From Aureobasidium sp. EXF-3400 (lineage: Eukaryota > Ascomycota > Dothideomycetes > Dothideales > Saccotheciaceae), in assembly GCA_024195585.1 (NCBI GenBank), contig SWBL01000170.1, positions 41,903-105,902 of the forward strand: a stretch of 64,000 bases of DNA. Reading direction: 5' to 3'. Each line of letters begins with the position of its first letter. Within the stretch, counting starts at the first letter, position 1. Both the position numbers and the translations under genes were made by a program. This document shows positions 21,888 through 32,544 of this stretch, in pieces. The notes beneath the pieces are model-generated. The model saw nothing but the letters and a program-made list of their open reading frames with translations. It made no database searches and had not been told where the DNA came from.

Positions 21888-23354
21888 ATGGACAGACACG
21901 CCGAGACTGTGAAACATATATCAGCTCGTCTGAAGGACTTATACTCACGGAAGGAGCAATTCCGAATCTTTCATGGCTCCACCAACTCGACGAGGAACTA
22001 CTCAGTCGATCGAAACAGAATGATCGACACTAGTTCACTAAATCATGTTGTTTCTGTGGTTAAGTCAACGAAAACCGCATTGGTGGAGCCAAATGTGCCC
22101 ATGGACAAACTGGTTGAAGCAACATTGCCCCTTGGTTTGGTACCACCTGTCGTCATGGAATTCAAGGGTATTACTGCTGGCGGAGGATTTAGCGGCACTG
22201 GAGGCGAGAGTTCAAGCTTCAAGCATGGTTCATTCGATTGCACTGTCAACTGGATTGAGATTGTGCTGGCTGATGGAGAGACTGTTAGAGCTTCTCCTGA
22301 ATCCAAGGCGGATCTTTTTTATGGTGCGACCAGCTCGCTGGGCACGCTGGGTGTAACGACCTTGATGGAAATCCAACTCGTTGATGCAGCAAGATATGTT
22401 GAAACCACATATACTCCATGCGAATCATTGGAAGAAACTCTGAAGAAGGTAGAGACTGCTAGCAGGGACCCTACGAATGACTATGTGGATGGGTTTCTTG
22501 TTTCTCTGCACAGAGGTATAGTCGTCACCGGCCGCCTAACCTCTTCTATATCCCGTGAAATACGCATACAGAGATTCCAAGGTCCTCGTGATCCTTGGTT
22601 TTACATGCATGCGGATAGAACAACCCAAAAAGCTGGCGGTCCGGTTACTGAAGCTGTGCCTCTGGCCGATTACCTCTTCTGCTATGATCGCGGTGCTTTC
22701 TGGATGGGCAAGTATGCCTTTAGTTACTTCATGGTTCCTTTCAACCGCATAACTCGATGGGCTCTAGATGATTTCATGCAAACAAGCACAATGTATCATG
22801 CTTTGCATGCTAGTGGACACATGCAGCAATACATCATTCAAGACCTGGCCATTCCTGCTGCCAGCGTCAAGGACTTTATCCTTGCAGTCGACGAGACATT
22901 CGGGTTCTACCCGCTTTGGCTATGCCCAATGAAGCCATGGACACAGCAATCCTCTTTTCATCCGCAGGCCATTGAGACTGACCTTCTCATCAACGTCGGT
23001 GTCTGGGGTCCAAATGGAGCAAATAGTCCGTCAGAAGTGGTTCAGCGAAACCGGCAGCTCGAGAGTCTTGTGCGACAGCACGGTGGCAGGAAATGGCTAT
23101 ATGCGCAAGCATTCTACTCAGAGTCAGAGTTCTGGGACATTTACGATGAAAATTCATATCGAGAGTTGAGGAGTAAGTACAAGGCTGAACATTTGCCCAG
23201 TGCTTTCGACAAGGCTTGCATAAGCAGTACAGGTGGAAGCCCACAGGGATGGGGAGATTGGGTCAGCGGAAAGGTATGGTCTATCTGGCCAATCTCTGGC
23301 GTGTATGGTGTTCTGCAGACGTTGGTCAGCAAGGAGTATCTACTTAAAAAGTGA
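21888..23354 (+). CDS. FAD-linked Delta(24)-sterol reductase-like oxidoreductase (DHCR24/DWF1 family)
   Basis: A single exon encodes 488 residues. The N-terminal half is a PCMH-type FAD domain: FRIFHGSTNSTR, LNHVVSVVKSTKTALVEPNV, VVMEFKGITAGGGFSGTGGE and STLGVTTLMEIQL-like elements. It aligns with fungal and plant Delta24-sterol reductases. The C-terminal substrate domain has FYPLWLCPMKP and GGRKWLYAQAFYSESEFWDIY. Ergosterol keeps a modified C24 side chain, so the true substrate in fungi is uncertain. No N-terminal membrane segment is present in this model, unlike plant DWF1. It is divergent from the Zn2Cys6 gene (281 bp). Confidence 0.8.
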   Translation: MDRHAETVKHISARLKDLYSRKEQFRIFHGSTNSTRNYSVDRNRMIDTSSLNHVVSVVKSTKTALVEPNVPMDKLVEATLPLGLVPPVVMEFKGITAGGGFSGTGGESSSFKHGSFDCTVNWIEIVLADGETVRASPESKADLFYGATSSLGTLGVTTLMEIQLVDAARYVETTYTPCESLEETLKKVETASRDPTNDYVDGFLVSLHRGIVVTGRLTSSISREIRIQRFQGPRDPWFYMHADRTTQKAGGPVTEAVPLADYLFCYDRGAFWMGKYAFSYFMVPFNRITRWALDDFMQTSTMYHALHASGHMQQYIIQDLAIPAASVKDFILAVDETFGFYPLWLCPMKPWTQQSSFHPQAIETDLLINVGVWGPNGANSPSEVVQRNRQLESLVRQHGGRKWLYAQAFYSESEFWDIYDENSYRELRSKYKAEHLPSAFDKACISSTGGSPQGWGDWVSGKVWSIWPISGVYGVLQTLVSKEYLLKK

Positions 23355-23731
23355 TGGTGATCTTTTGATTATCAAGGAAGGTCCAAGGATAATAACAATA
23401 TTCTTATCACATTTCCTGGTCTACCTCTGACTCGACAGTCGACACAACAGATAGACAGAGACCTATTTGAGTTGACAGAGAAACTTTCGGGCAATCGAGT
23501 CTAAACGTAAAAGGTCATGAGATCAATTTTTATTCAGCCTATCTCCAGCCTTCTGTGTTGTCAAGGCCGACGTCATAGGGCCGGCCGTTTTGGTGGCAGG
23601 AATCCAAGGCAACACCTTTGTGGCTTCTTGCCCCTCTTCGCTCACAAACTTCATAAAGCCCTCACAACTCTCTGACCTAGACACTCAACACACCTACAAC
23701 AGACCTCGAAACACCAATCACATACTCAACC
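23355..23731. promoter_or_regulatory. Intergenic region upstream of the I78-like gene
   Basis: Promoter and 5' UTR of the small gene that follows, including a CT-rich, CACAACA-type leader (23640-23731). No gene is seen. Confidence 0.4.
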
Positions 23732-24094
23732 ATGCCTCTCGTAGTTCCCGGAATGCAGTCCAGCGGCGGCGACGACAAGACCTCGAAGTGGATGGACCAG
23801 CTCATGGGCAAGAAGCTCGGCGATAGCAGTGATAACATGGTATGTGTCGACCCCTTTGCCTATGACGATCCGGGAAGTCGTTTCTGACGCAGTAGTACAG
23901 ACATTCGCAAAGAAGGACCTTCCCCAGCAACACCGCGTCGTCAAGGGTGACTCGATGATGACCATGGACCACAACCCCGATCGGTAAGAGCGTGAGGAAC
24001 GGATGCAAGAGTACTAGGAAGAAACTGACAAAGGTATAGCCTCAACATCCATGTTGGCGATGACGGTACTGTGCACAAGGTCACTCACGGTTAA
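23732..24094 (+). CDS. Small peptidase inhibitor I78-like protein
   Basis: Three exons (23732-23839, 23901-23983, 24040-24094) give an 81-residue hydrophilic protein without signal peptide. The C-terminal DRLNIHVGDDGTVHKVTHG is the typical I78 (PF11720) inhibitor strand, in which the loop before the NIHV segment contacts the protease. The N-terminus MPLVVPGMQSSGGDDKT and the FAKKDLPQQHRVVK segment recur in cytosolic fungal members. The target would be an intracellular serine protease (inference). Because coding exons are only 55-108 nt, it is easily missed. Confidence 0.8.
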
Positions 24095-25267
24095 GCTATC
24101 CCGAAGCTTGCTCGACGACCAAGAATCCAATCATGAAGATCACGAAGCAATAACGGCACACGACAAACGGGCATGGGGTACATAAACCAGAAAACAGACA
24201 ATGATGACAATGAATTAAGACATTTCAAAATATTCTCAACAATACGTTCGGTGCCTCACAGCATTGACGTGTTCTTGCCATTAGTGTCACTGCAGAAAGC
24301 CGAGTAGCGGTACACAAACGAGGTATGCTCTTTCGCTATTGAGAGCCGATATGGGAGGGTATATGCGTGATAGCAACAGAGACTGTAATAATGCTCTGTG
24401 ATTTTGCACACCGCCATGTGTAATCGTCTAGGCTTCAGAGATGTCGGTATATCTGCATGCAGGGTCTCGCTCATGCGCGTACTTCTTCGCATCGCCCTGC
24501 AGTGATCCCGTCAGCCCTCTTGCCGTTTAGCTTTTGAGGCTCAGCAAAATGTTGCGCGGTAATGTCTTGCTAGAGCAGAAGCCCCTGAACAAAGGAGTCG
24601 TCGGCTAGAAAAGCTGCTGTCACGACGGCCGCTATGCAAGTGACACCCGACCGCTCTGGGGGTGTTTTCGGCGGAGGATGGAGAAGCCCCACACCCTCTC
24701 TCTTCGCTGAATTGGCGGTCAGTCGGCTCTAGCGATTCACGACAAGTTGATTGCATTCTGCCCCTCTTCATGCAGCGGGGCGGGCGGCAGCTATGGCGCA
24801 TGTCCTATACGAACGAGTATCGCCGGCTAGATGTGACTGATCAAAGTAGGTACAAGTGTGGCATTCGAGACGCTCCAGTGGTGTCTCTCCTTTTTCTGAC
24901 AACTTGACCAAGTCGACGGCAAGGGCAATTCGAACAGAACCCTTGCTGCCTCTTTGACCCGGCGTACTGCATATCAAGAGGGGAAATACACAGGCCTTGG
25001 AAGCCGTGCATCACATCTTGATATAGTCTTGTGACTGCTGCTCGATCCGCAGCGAATCACCAGCTTCCCTGCTCGACTTGGTGTCTTTTGATTGCACCTT
25101 CCCAGCCGCCGCAATTATTTCCCTGCTTGCAGGTGCGAGGTATCTCAACACGGTCCTTATACACTCCAGGACAGCCGAAATCTGGATCTGGAAAGCAACA
25201 GTCGCTTCTGCTCTTACTTGGATCTTCTATAGAACAAGGAGGATCTGATGCAGTAGATTGCAGCGAA
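24095..25267. other. 1.2-kb intergenic / long leader region
   Basis: No exon with family resemblance or convincing splice sites is seen. The frame of the downstream giant gene is open from 25031 but lacks an ATG until 25268, so 25031-25267 is probably 5' UTR. Antisense frames at 24256-24492 and 24541-24801 look random. Confidence 0.4.
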
Positions 25268-28200
25268 ATGGCGGTTCCTGTCGCGCGCGCGTTGTCAGCG
25301 CGTCTTCCGCACTTGGTCGATTCGAAGCTTCCACCAACCAGCGAGTCGATGCGACGACCGCTGCAGAAATGCGTTGGCAATGCATACCATGACCATCACG
25401 ATGAAACGTTTACGAAGACTCTCAAACTACCAACTCTGCCATCTTTTATTCTCGAAGAAGCACTCCCTAATTACAACGACTGCATAAACGATTGCCCACC
25501 AGACTATACGGATAGCGATGCTCTTGCGACGTTCAATCTCGATCCACCTCCTTATGCGCCACCGCTCTCTGCTTCGAAATGCTCTTCTCGAGAACGCAAA
25601 GAAGAGTCACCCTGCTCGTCTGAACCGAAGGTCGACTTCGGATACCGCGAGAACTTGCGCGAGCACAAGAAGAAGAAAAAGGGCGCTGCAGCAAAGAACA
25701 AATGGGATAGCGACAATGAAGAAGAGAAGAAGCCCGAAGGCGACAACAACGGTGATCAGCCGGGCGATGCTGGTGGCAGTGGAGGCGCAGATGGTGCTGG
25801 AGGGGAGGGAGGAGGTAATGATGATGATGACTGGGATGACGGCAAGAAGGGCAAAAAGGACAAGAAGAAAAGCGCTTTCAGCTGGAACGCTCTAGAGGAC
25901 GAGGACAACAAGGACGAGGAAGAGAAGATGGATGATCCATCTCCTGTCGAGGAAGCTCCCGCAGAAGAAGACGATTGGGCAGGCTTCACACCCGCATCCA
26001 GCAAGAAGAAGAAAAAGAAGGGCAAGAACGCCGATCCTGAGCCTCCGCCTGACGACCACAAGCCCGACGATGGACCACCAAAGGTTGATGTCGACTTTGG
26101 TAATAGCAATACCTTCAGCTTCGGCAGTAATGGGGCTTGGGGGACCAAACCGGCAGAGGACGATGGGTGGGCTACCTTTGGCGGCAGCAAGAAGGACAAG
26201 AAAAAGAAAATGGACTCCTTCAATTTTGGTTTCGGAGATGCGGATGATGGAGCAATGCCTGGAGAATCCGTGCCCCCACCAGCAGAGGAAGAGGCAAAGG
26301 CGGACGACAATCCATGGGCTGCGTTTGGTTCCGTAAAGAAGAAGAACAAAGGCGGTGCTGTTGAAGAACCTCCACTGCCGTCTCCTGAACCCGAGCCGGA
26401 GGTCGTCGTCGTTCAGAGCCCAGATGAGCCTGCTGACGACTTCTCTTGGGCTATGAGTTCCAAAGACAAGAAGAAGGCGAAAAAGGCCGCCAAAGCCGCC
26501 GCGCTTGCTCCCCCTGAGCCTGAACCAGAACCTGTTGTTGTTGTCGAGGAGTCACCACCCGAACCTGAAGTCCCTCCCGCCGAGCCTGAACCAGCTCCAG
26601 TAGACGACTTTTCCTGGGGTATGAGTGCAAAGGACAAAAAGAAGGCAAAAAAGGCTGCGAAGAAGGCAGGAAATGCTTTTGAGTTTATCGCTGAACCAGA
26701 ACCAGAACCAACGACTCTTGCTGCTGAGCCTGAACCCGAGCCACCAGTTGTTGCGGCCGTTGAAGAACCTGCTCCACCAGCTGCTGAACCCGAAACAGTG
26801 GACGACTTCTCTTGGGGAATGAGTGCAAAGGACAAGAAGAAGGCAAAGAAGGCAGCTAAGAAGAGCGCTTTCGACTGGTCGGAACCCGACCCTCCTGCTG
26901 CGCCAGATCCGCCTCCTGTCGAAGAAGCACAACCCAATCCCGACGAATCCACCGCTCTCGCTATTCCAGAACCTCCGCAAGATGACTGGCTTGGCTGGGG
27001 AACTGCGAGCAAGAAGAAGGGTAAGAAAGACGCTGAGGAGATTCCACCAGAGGTACCCCCACCTCCACCTGCTGCTCCCAAGCCTGCTGTTGAGGAGAGC
27101 AGTAGTTCATGGTCATTTGGCTGGGGTTCATCTTCGAAAAAGGACAAGAAGAAAAGCAAATCTCCTGAACCCGAGTCAATCACTATACCCGAGCCTGTGC
27201 TTGAGGATCCGGTCGTCATGGTCCCCGAATCCATCGACGAGCCTAAAGCAGAAGAAGACGACTGGGCGGGCTGGGCTACTGGCAAGAAGTCAAAGAAGAA
27301 AGGGAGTAAAAACGTGCCTGTCGAGATCGTGGAGCCTGTATACGATGTTCCTGTTCAGCAACCCGATCCTGCACCTGCCGAAGAAGATGCATGGGCTGGG
27401 TGGAGTGTCGGTAAGAAGGAGAAGAAGAAAGGTAAGAAGGCCGATGAGATTCCTCCACCCCCCTTGCCTGCAATCGAACCACCACCCGTCGAAGTGGTTG
27501 AGCCCGAAGTAGAAGTGCCTGCGCCTCCACCCGAAGTTGAAGCTCCTGTTGAACAATCCCCTGCCGATGATCCTTGGGCTTCATTTTCGACCAAGAAGAG
27601 TAAGAAAGACAAGAAGAAGAAGGGCTCAAGCACTGAAGAAACGAAGCCGGTGGTTGAAGTACCGCCTCCACCTCCCGAACCCAAACTTGAACAACTTGTT
27701 GATTCACAGGAGCCTGAAATCGAGCCTGAACCTATTGTTGTGCTTGAGTCTCCACCTGCCGAAGAGCCTGTCAAAGAGGTCAAGAAAAAAGAAGTCAAGA
27801 CTTCCTCCGGTTGGGGCAGCAGTCTATGGGGTAGCTCGAGCAAGTCCAAGTCTTCGTCGAAGGACAAAGAGAAGGAGAAGGAGAGAGAAAAGAAGGAGAA
27901 GGAGGAGAAGGAACGGGAAGCAGAAGAGCAGCGCAAAGCGGACGAAGAAGCAGCATTCGCAGCAGCTCTCGCCGACGAGCCGGTTGATTTACTTCCCGAG
28001 CCTGTACCTGCTGCTACTACAGGTTACTGGGGTACGTTCCTAAAGCCAACCGCCGTCAACAAGACCGTCGAGGAACCCATTGTTCCCAAAGGCAAGGTCG
28101 ATACTGGTGCCAAGGAGTCTGTCAAGGACAGAATCAAACGTTTGCAAGGCGAGACGACTAAGGATCAAGTGGTTGTTGTACCACCTGCACCTGACCCGCT

Positions 28201-30508
28201 CCCAGAGCCTGACATTGTTGTGGTGCCCGAACCTGAGGTCATCATCGTACCTGAACCGCCTGTGGTCGAAGAAGCGCCAGCCAAGAAATCGTCAAAGGAC
28301 AAGAAGAAGAAGAAAGGCAAGGAGAAAGAACCATCACCACCACCTCCGCCAGCTGCCATCGAGATCCCGCCGCCTGTTGCTGAGGTACCTCCTTCTCTAA
28401 GCCCTATTCCGGGCGGCTTTCCTGAGGATGACGTTGAAGTTGATGTGTTGGCCGATGTACCTGCTGTGCCACCAGCCATCGTCGCTGATACCTCGGCCGA
28501 CGCACCTGTCGAACCACCTCCAGTTGATGCAGTAAAACCATCTGAGCAAGTGATGCCCAAGCCTTCTTCGGACAAGAAGCCCGTCAAAGACAAAGGAATT
28601 CCTGCTAAAAAGGAAGTCAAGAAGTCAACAAAATCCTCGCGCCCGGCTGTTGTTGATCTTTCCGCGCCAAGTACACCTGCTGCCGAGAGCAAGTCTGTCA
28701 AGAAGGAACGACCAAAAGTTGTCCGCGACCCGACGGGAGGTTCACATTGGGGTCTATGGGGAACAACACCCAAGGCAGAGGCGAAGAAGGAACGCAGGCC
28801 CAGCAAAGACACGACAACTCCCACCGTCAAGCGATCTGCCGCTCCCGGACTCACGCGTTCGAAATCAGCACGCAAGCCTAACGAACGCGATTTCTTGGAA
28901 AAGGCCGACAAGACGTCCAGTGACGACAAACAATCAAGAAAAGGTACTAAGGATCCCGCGACTCCAGCTAAAAGCATGGGATTCAGTCTATTTGGCCCTA
29001 CACCTACAAGATCACGTTCGATGCGACAATCAAGTTCTACGCAGCGACCAGCTCAGGTCAGAGACTCACGCCGTTCACTTGATGTGTCCTCACCGCCTGG
29101 TGACATCGCGAGCAAAGCAGCAAAGTTGATGGGACTTGGTCCGCGGCCAACACTCAGTCGCAGTCAATCTACACGCGAGAAACGCAAGTCACGCATTGTC
29201 CCGGATCCCTACGCCATTGATCCCGACAACACACCCGATGATGCTACTCACTCTGCGTCCGTGGACAGATCCAGCAGTCATCGCACCAAGAGATCTAGTC
29301 GAAGTGATCACAAACACGACAAGCGTGATTCAGCGATGATGTCTGGCGGCTTAGGTCCTGCCGTCGATGATGGAGGAGATCCAATGACAGCACCAGAAGA
29401 CACTCCGTTTGTAACACCTTCCCGGCCGATGCTCAGACGCTCAGCAACCACTAGCGCCAGGAAGCCAGCAGGCGGTCTCTTCAGCAACATTATCGACTCG
29501 CTCAAACCAAAACCTGTAGAGGATGTCTCACGCCGTCACCGAAGTAGTCAGGCATATGACAGCGAAGACGGTTCCGCACGTCATCGGAGACATCGCACAC
29601 CACACTCTTCACACCGCGACGAGGATGACGACTCCAAACGCCATCTCCGTCGCGAGCACAGACGTGTTCGTCGACCTGAAGACGTTCCATCTACTCCATT
29701 AGACGAACACGCACCCACACCGCCAGTAGACAACACGGAATCTGAAGATCGCGAACGCCGGCGTGCAGAGCGTAGAGCCAAGCGTGCGGCACTGGAAGCG
29801 GCGGAAGAAGAATTACATGCACGAGAGAAAGCTTCGAGACACAAAGAGCGTGAAGAAGCCGAACGCGATAGACAAGAAGTGGAAGACCAACGAAGACGTC
29901 AACGACGAGCAGAACGCCATGCTTCACGCCGCTCCAGTGCTATCGATGCGGATCGTAAACCACACCTGTACCGTTCTTCTACAGCACCTGTACAATCCTA
30001 TTTCGATGCGCGCGCACCCCACCGCGATGCCAATGGTCGGGACCTTCGCAGTCCTCCCAAAGACAAAACCTCCTCTTGGGTTCACAGTGTAACTTCTTCA
30101 CCTCCGTTACCTCCACCTCTCCAACCTACAATACTGGATATCCCTCCCGCTGATCCAGCTGCCGATGATGCTGACCTACACGATGACGAAAGCACGGCTC
30201 GTGAGCTTCGCCGTCGTCATCGCAGGGATCGCGAATCACGGGGCATCGAAACAGAGGAAGATCGTAAGAGACGCAAACGCAAGGAGCTGCGTCGACGTGA
30301 AGAGGAGCTTGCCTCCCATGATCGCGACGGTGAGACTAGGAGGGATAGGGGAAGCAACAAAGCCTACAATAGCCTTGGATACAATGGTTTCGAAACGCAG
30401 AGGACATGGGATGGAAGAGTCGTTGGGGATGAAACAAGAGGAGGAGGAGTCAAAGAAGAGATTGCTAGACGCACACAGGGGTGGTTCAAGAAAGTTGCTG
30501 GATTGTGA
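25268..30508 (+). CDS. Giant disordered protein with repeated acidic-Trp / poly-Lys modules
   Basis: One exon encodes 1,746 residues from the first in-frame ATG (25268). After a head containing PPDY and PPPY motifs, about 15 modules follow. Each has an acidic patch with Trp/Phe (DDWAGW, DDFSWGMS, DPWASFS) directly followed by a Lys run (SAKDKKKAKKAAKK, SKKKKKKGK), separated by Pro/Glu-rich linkers (PEPEPEP). From about residue 1150 a Ser/Arg-rich part begins, then an Arg/Glu charged helix (about 1490-1560), another RRR/EE-rich helix, and a short C-terminal end (GWFKKVAGL). It has no catalytic domain, signal or membrane segment that I can see. I do not recognise a family. The alternating charge suggests an electrostatic scaffold or condensate protein, which is inference. 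Confidence 0.75.
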   Translation: MAVPVARALSARLPHLVDSKLPPTSESMRRPLQKCVGNAYHDHHDETFTKTLKLPTLPSFILEEALPNYNDCINDCPPDYTDSDALATFNLDPPPYAPPLSASKCSSRERKEESPCSSEPKVDFGYRENLREHKKKKKGAAAKNKWDSDNEEEKKPEGDNNGDQPGDAGGSGGADGAGGEGGGNDDDDWDDGKKGKKDKKKSAFSWNALEDEDNKDEEEKMDDPSPVEEAPAEEDDWAGFTPASSKKKKKKGKNADPEPPPDDHKPDDGPPKVDVDFGNSNTFSFGSNGAWGTKPAEDDGWATFGGSKKDKKKKMDSFNFGFGDADDGAMPGESVPPPAEEEAKADDNPWAAFGSVKKKNKGGAVEEPPLPSPEPEPEVVVVQSPDEPADDFSWAMSSKDKKKAKKAAKAAALAPPEPEPEPVVVVEESPPEPEVPPAEPEPAPVDDFSWGMSAKDKKKAKKAAKKAGNAFEFIAEPEPEPTTLAAEPEPEPPVVAAVEEPAPPAAEPETVDDFSWGMSAKDKKKAKKAAKKSAFDWSEPDPPAAPDPPPVEEAQPNPDESTALAIPEPPQDDWLGWGTASKKKGKKDAEEIPPEVPPPPPAAPKPAVEESSSSWSFGWGSSSKKDKKKSKSPEPESITIPEPVLEDPVVMVPESIDEPKAEEDDWAGWATGKKSKKKGSKNVPVEIVEPVYDVPVQQPDPAPAEEDAWAGWSVGKKEKKKGKKADEIPPPPLPAIEPPPVEVVEPEVEVPAPPPEVEAPVEQSPADDPWASFSTKKSKKDKKKKGSSTEETKPVVEVPPPPPEPKLEQLVDSQEPEIEPEPIVVLESPPAEEPVKEVKKKEVKTSSGWGSSLWGSSSKSKSSSKDKEKEKEREKKEKEEKEREAEEQRKADEEAAFAAALADEPVDLLPEPVPAATTGYWGTFLKPTAVNKTVEEPIVPKGKVDTGAKESVKDRIKRLQGETTKDQVVVVPPAPDPLPEPDIVVVPEPEVIIVPEPPVVEEAPAKKSSKDKKKKKGKEKEPSPPPPPAAIEIPPPVAEVPPSLSPIPGGFPEDDVEVDVLADVPAVPPAIVADTSADAPVEPPPVDAVKPSEQVMPKPSSDKKPVKDKGIPAKKEVKKSTKSSRPAVVDLSAPSTPAAESKSVKKERPKVVRDPTGGSHWGLWGTTPKAEAKKERRPSKDTTTPTVKRSAAPGLTRSKSARKPNERDFLEKADKTSSDDKQSRKGTKDPATPAKSMGFSLFGPTPTRSRSMRQSSSTQRPAQVRDSRRSLDVSSPPGDIASKAAKLMGLGPRPTLSRSQSTREKRKSRIVPDPYAIDPDNTPDDATHSASVDRSSSHRTKRSSRSDHKHDKRDSAMMSGGLGPAVDDGGDPMTAPEDTPFVTPSRPMLRRSATTSARKPAGGLFSNIIDSLKPKPVEDVSRRHRSSQAYDSEDGSARHRRHRTPHSSHRDEDDDSKRHLRREHRRVRRPEDVPSTPLDEHAPTPPVDNTESEDRERRRAERRAKRAALEAAEEELHAREKASRHKEREEAERDRQEVEDQRRRQRRAERHASRRSSAIDADRKPHLYRSSTAPVQSYFDARAPHRDANGRDLRSPPKDKTSSWVHSVTSSPPLPPPLQPTILDIPPADPAADDADLHDDESTARELRRRHRRDRESRGIETEEDRKRRKRKELRRREEELASHDRDGETRRDRGSNKAYNSLGYNGFETQRTWDGRVVGDETRGGGVKEEIARRTQGWFKKVAGL
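26425..26875 (+). repeat. Near-identical protein modules in the giant gene
   Basis: Three successive modules read DDFSWAMSSKDKKKAKKAAK, DDFSWGMSAKDKKKAKKAAK and again DDFSWGMSAKDKKKAKKAAK, starting near 26437, 26608 and 26800. They indicate recent internal duplication of a unit of about 170-190 bases. Confidence 0.8.
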
Positions 30509-30865
30509 AGTTGACAAGGGCATGCTCATAGGAGATGACAGAGCGACACGTCTTGTCAGATGCATGATTGATGAACTTAACGAGTTGGATGATATGAGAA
30601 GAGATCAACTACAGAAACGGATAGCATAGACAGAAAAAGCAGCATGACAGAACGCATGAGCATTGTGCATAAAATCATCATTATTGCACAAGAATTTGTG
30701 CAGTATGAGCGGTCAGCTCCACCGTCCCCGATTAGGCAGGTTCAAGAGATACCCAAAGAAGCAAGTACAACCTGCACTCACGGCGATATGGAGTATAAGT
30801 AGCACCAGCGACCTCTACATGTCTTTCTTTTCTCTGCGTCGTGTCTCTCCTCTATCGGCCACATC
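30509..30865. promoter_or_regulatory. Promoter of the ureohydrolase gene
   Basis: A TATA-like element (GAGTATAAGTAG, near 30790) lies about 70 bases before the ATG, followed by a pyrimidine-rich leader (TTTCTTTTCTCTGCGTCG, 30823-30840). The proximal part also holds the 3' UTR of the giant gene. Confidence 0.45.
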
Positions 30866-32074
30866 ATGCGTACTGTAGCGGCAGCCTCGCTGCTCCTTGC
30901 AGCCACAACCCCATTGATCGCAGCACATGGCGACCACCATCACCACGCCCAGCGAGACTTTACCCCCGCTGAACTCAAGGAGCTTCAGGACAAATGGGGT
31001 ACTGACTTTGGATTTGGTGGCATCAGCACCTTTGCGCATCTGCCTCATCACAGATGCTTGACGAATCCGCAAACACCATTTGATATCGGTATCATTGGAG
31101 CGCCATTTGACACTGCAGTTTCTTATAGACCTGGCGCTCGCTTCGGTCCTCGCGCCATTCGTGCGGCCTCAGCGAGACAGACTGCTCTGCGTGGATACAA
31201 CCCGAGGGCAAGTCTGAACCCGTACACTTCTTGGGCTAATGTGGTCGATTGTGGTGATATTCCCATCACACCTTTCGACAACGGATTGGCATTGCGCCAG
31301 ATGAGCGAAGGTTACAACGAGCTTGCGACCAGAGAAGCTATTCCTGCAAATTCAGACTCAGCAGCAACCTATCTTCAGACCGCAAAGATTGTTACTCTGG
31401 GTGGTGATCACAGTATTGCTCTTCCAGCATTGAGAGCTCTGAACAAGAAGTATGGCAAACCTGTTGCGGTAGTGCACTTCGATGCCCATCTGGATACCTG
31501 GCACCCATCCAAGTACCCTTCTTACTGGCTCGACCTCGACGACCCGTCCACCCAATCCTTCTTCACCCATGGAAATATGTTCTGGATGGCTGCAACAGAA
31601 GGCTTGATTGCAAACGGCTCTTCCATCCATGCTGGTCTTCGCACCAGACTGTCAGACGAGGACGACTACACAAACGACACAGAGCAGGGTTTCGTTCGCA
31701 TCTCAGCAGACGACATTGACGATATTGGTACCAAGGGAGTCATCTCGAAGATTCTGTCTACAGTTCCTGCAGACTATCCTGTTTATCTTTCCATCGATAT
31801 TGATGTCATTGATCCTGGTCTTGCACCCGGTACTGGCACTCCTGAGCCTGGCGGTTGGACTACAAGAGAGTTGATTCGTATTCTCAGAGGCATCGAGGGG
31901 CTCAATGTTGTTGGCGCTGATGTTGTGGAAGTGTCTCCAGCATATGACTCTCAGGCCGAGACTACTGCTCTTGCAGCTGCTCAGGTTGTCTATGAGATTG
32001 TCACTTCAATGGTTAGAAGAGGTTTGATGGAGTTGGCAAGGACAAAGCAAGAGGTCGTCAAGGATGAGCTTTAA
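30866..32074 (+). CDS. Secretory-pathway agmatinase/arginase-family ureohydrolase with C-terminal KDEL
   Basis: A single exon encodes 402 residues. The protein is a manganese ureohydrolase: GGDHS (179-183), DAHLD (206-210) and SIDIDVIDP near residue 300 carry the metal ligands, and [20 protein letters not shown] matches the agmatinase branch. Unlike cytosolic agmatinases it has a clear signal peptide (residues 1-20, ending LIAA), after which the mature N-terminus would be His-rich ([11 protein letters not shown]). The last four residues are KDEL, a canonical ER retrieval signal. N-glycosylation sites (NGS, NDT) are present. This points to a lumenal ER enzyme. Agmatine is the likely substrate by family, but other guanidino compounds are possible. 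Confidence 0.88.
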   Translation: MRTVAAASLLLAATTPLIAAHGDHHHHAQRDFTPAELKELQDKWGTDFGFGGISTFAHLPHHRCLTNPQTPFDIGIIGAPFDTAVSYRPGARFGPRAIRAASARQTALRGYNPRASLNPYTSWANVVDCGDIPITPFDNGLALRQMSEGYNELATREAIPANSDSAATYLQTAKIVTLGGDHSIALPALRALNKKYGKPVAVVHFDAHLDTWHPSKYPSYWLDLDDPSTQSFFTHGNMFWMAATEGLIANGSSIHAGLRTRLSDEDDYTNDTEQGFVRISADDIDDIGTKGVISKILSTVPADYPVYLSIDIDVIDPGLAPGTGTPEPGGWTTRELIRILRGIEGLNVVGADVVEVSPAYDSQAETTALAAAQVVYEIVTSMVRRGLMELARTKQEVVKDEL

Positions 32075-32544
32075 CTCAACGTTTGATGTTGTAGCAATAT
32101 TGGTTGCAAAGTCTAGATTTTGGATCTTATACTGAGGATACTTAGAAATTAAACTGGTATCTTGATCGATTATAGTATGCAACAAAGTTTGGGTCCTTAA
32201 GACTATCTACGAAATAATATTTGTGAGCGTTGAAACTTGAATAATTACGAGAGTTCACATTTGAGGTATTTGCAAAAGCTAACGCACATCTCAATATCTC
32301 TATCTTGGTCCACAGATGTCTGTCGTTCCTGCAGCTTGATGAGTAGAACTTTGGGAAGAAGAGGTATGAACGGGTTGTCCGACGAGCAGGGTGGTCCCTT
32401 CCACGACCAAAATCACAACGTCATTCATCAACCACGCGCATCGCCATTTCAAACACCTCGACAACCCTTCTCACATCAGACTTTTACTACTTCCCATATT
32501 TTACTCGAAATTTGTTGCAAGCAGTTCTCGTGAAACTATCCAAC
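32075..32544. other. Intergenic region between the ureohydrolase and DNA-glycosylase genes
   Basis: An AT-rich 3' flank (32090-32240) is followed by the promoter of the glycosylase gene. The short frame at 32237-32533 has no recognisable features. Confidence 0.4.

Noticed and set aside
15528..23354. A lipid or secondary-metabolite gene cluster (TSC10, lyase-M20, regulator, DHCR24-like)
   Set aside because: No backbone enzyme (PKS, NRPS, terpene synthase) and no transporter; the genes belong to unrelated pathways.
26413..28977. Long antisense open frames (26413-27285, 28165-28977) opposite the giant gene
   Set aside because: They are Ser/Gly-rich mirror images of Pro/Glu/Lys-rich coding repeats; codon bias of the sense strand keeps them open.
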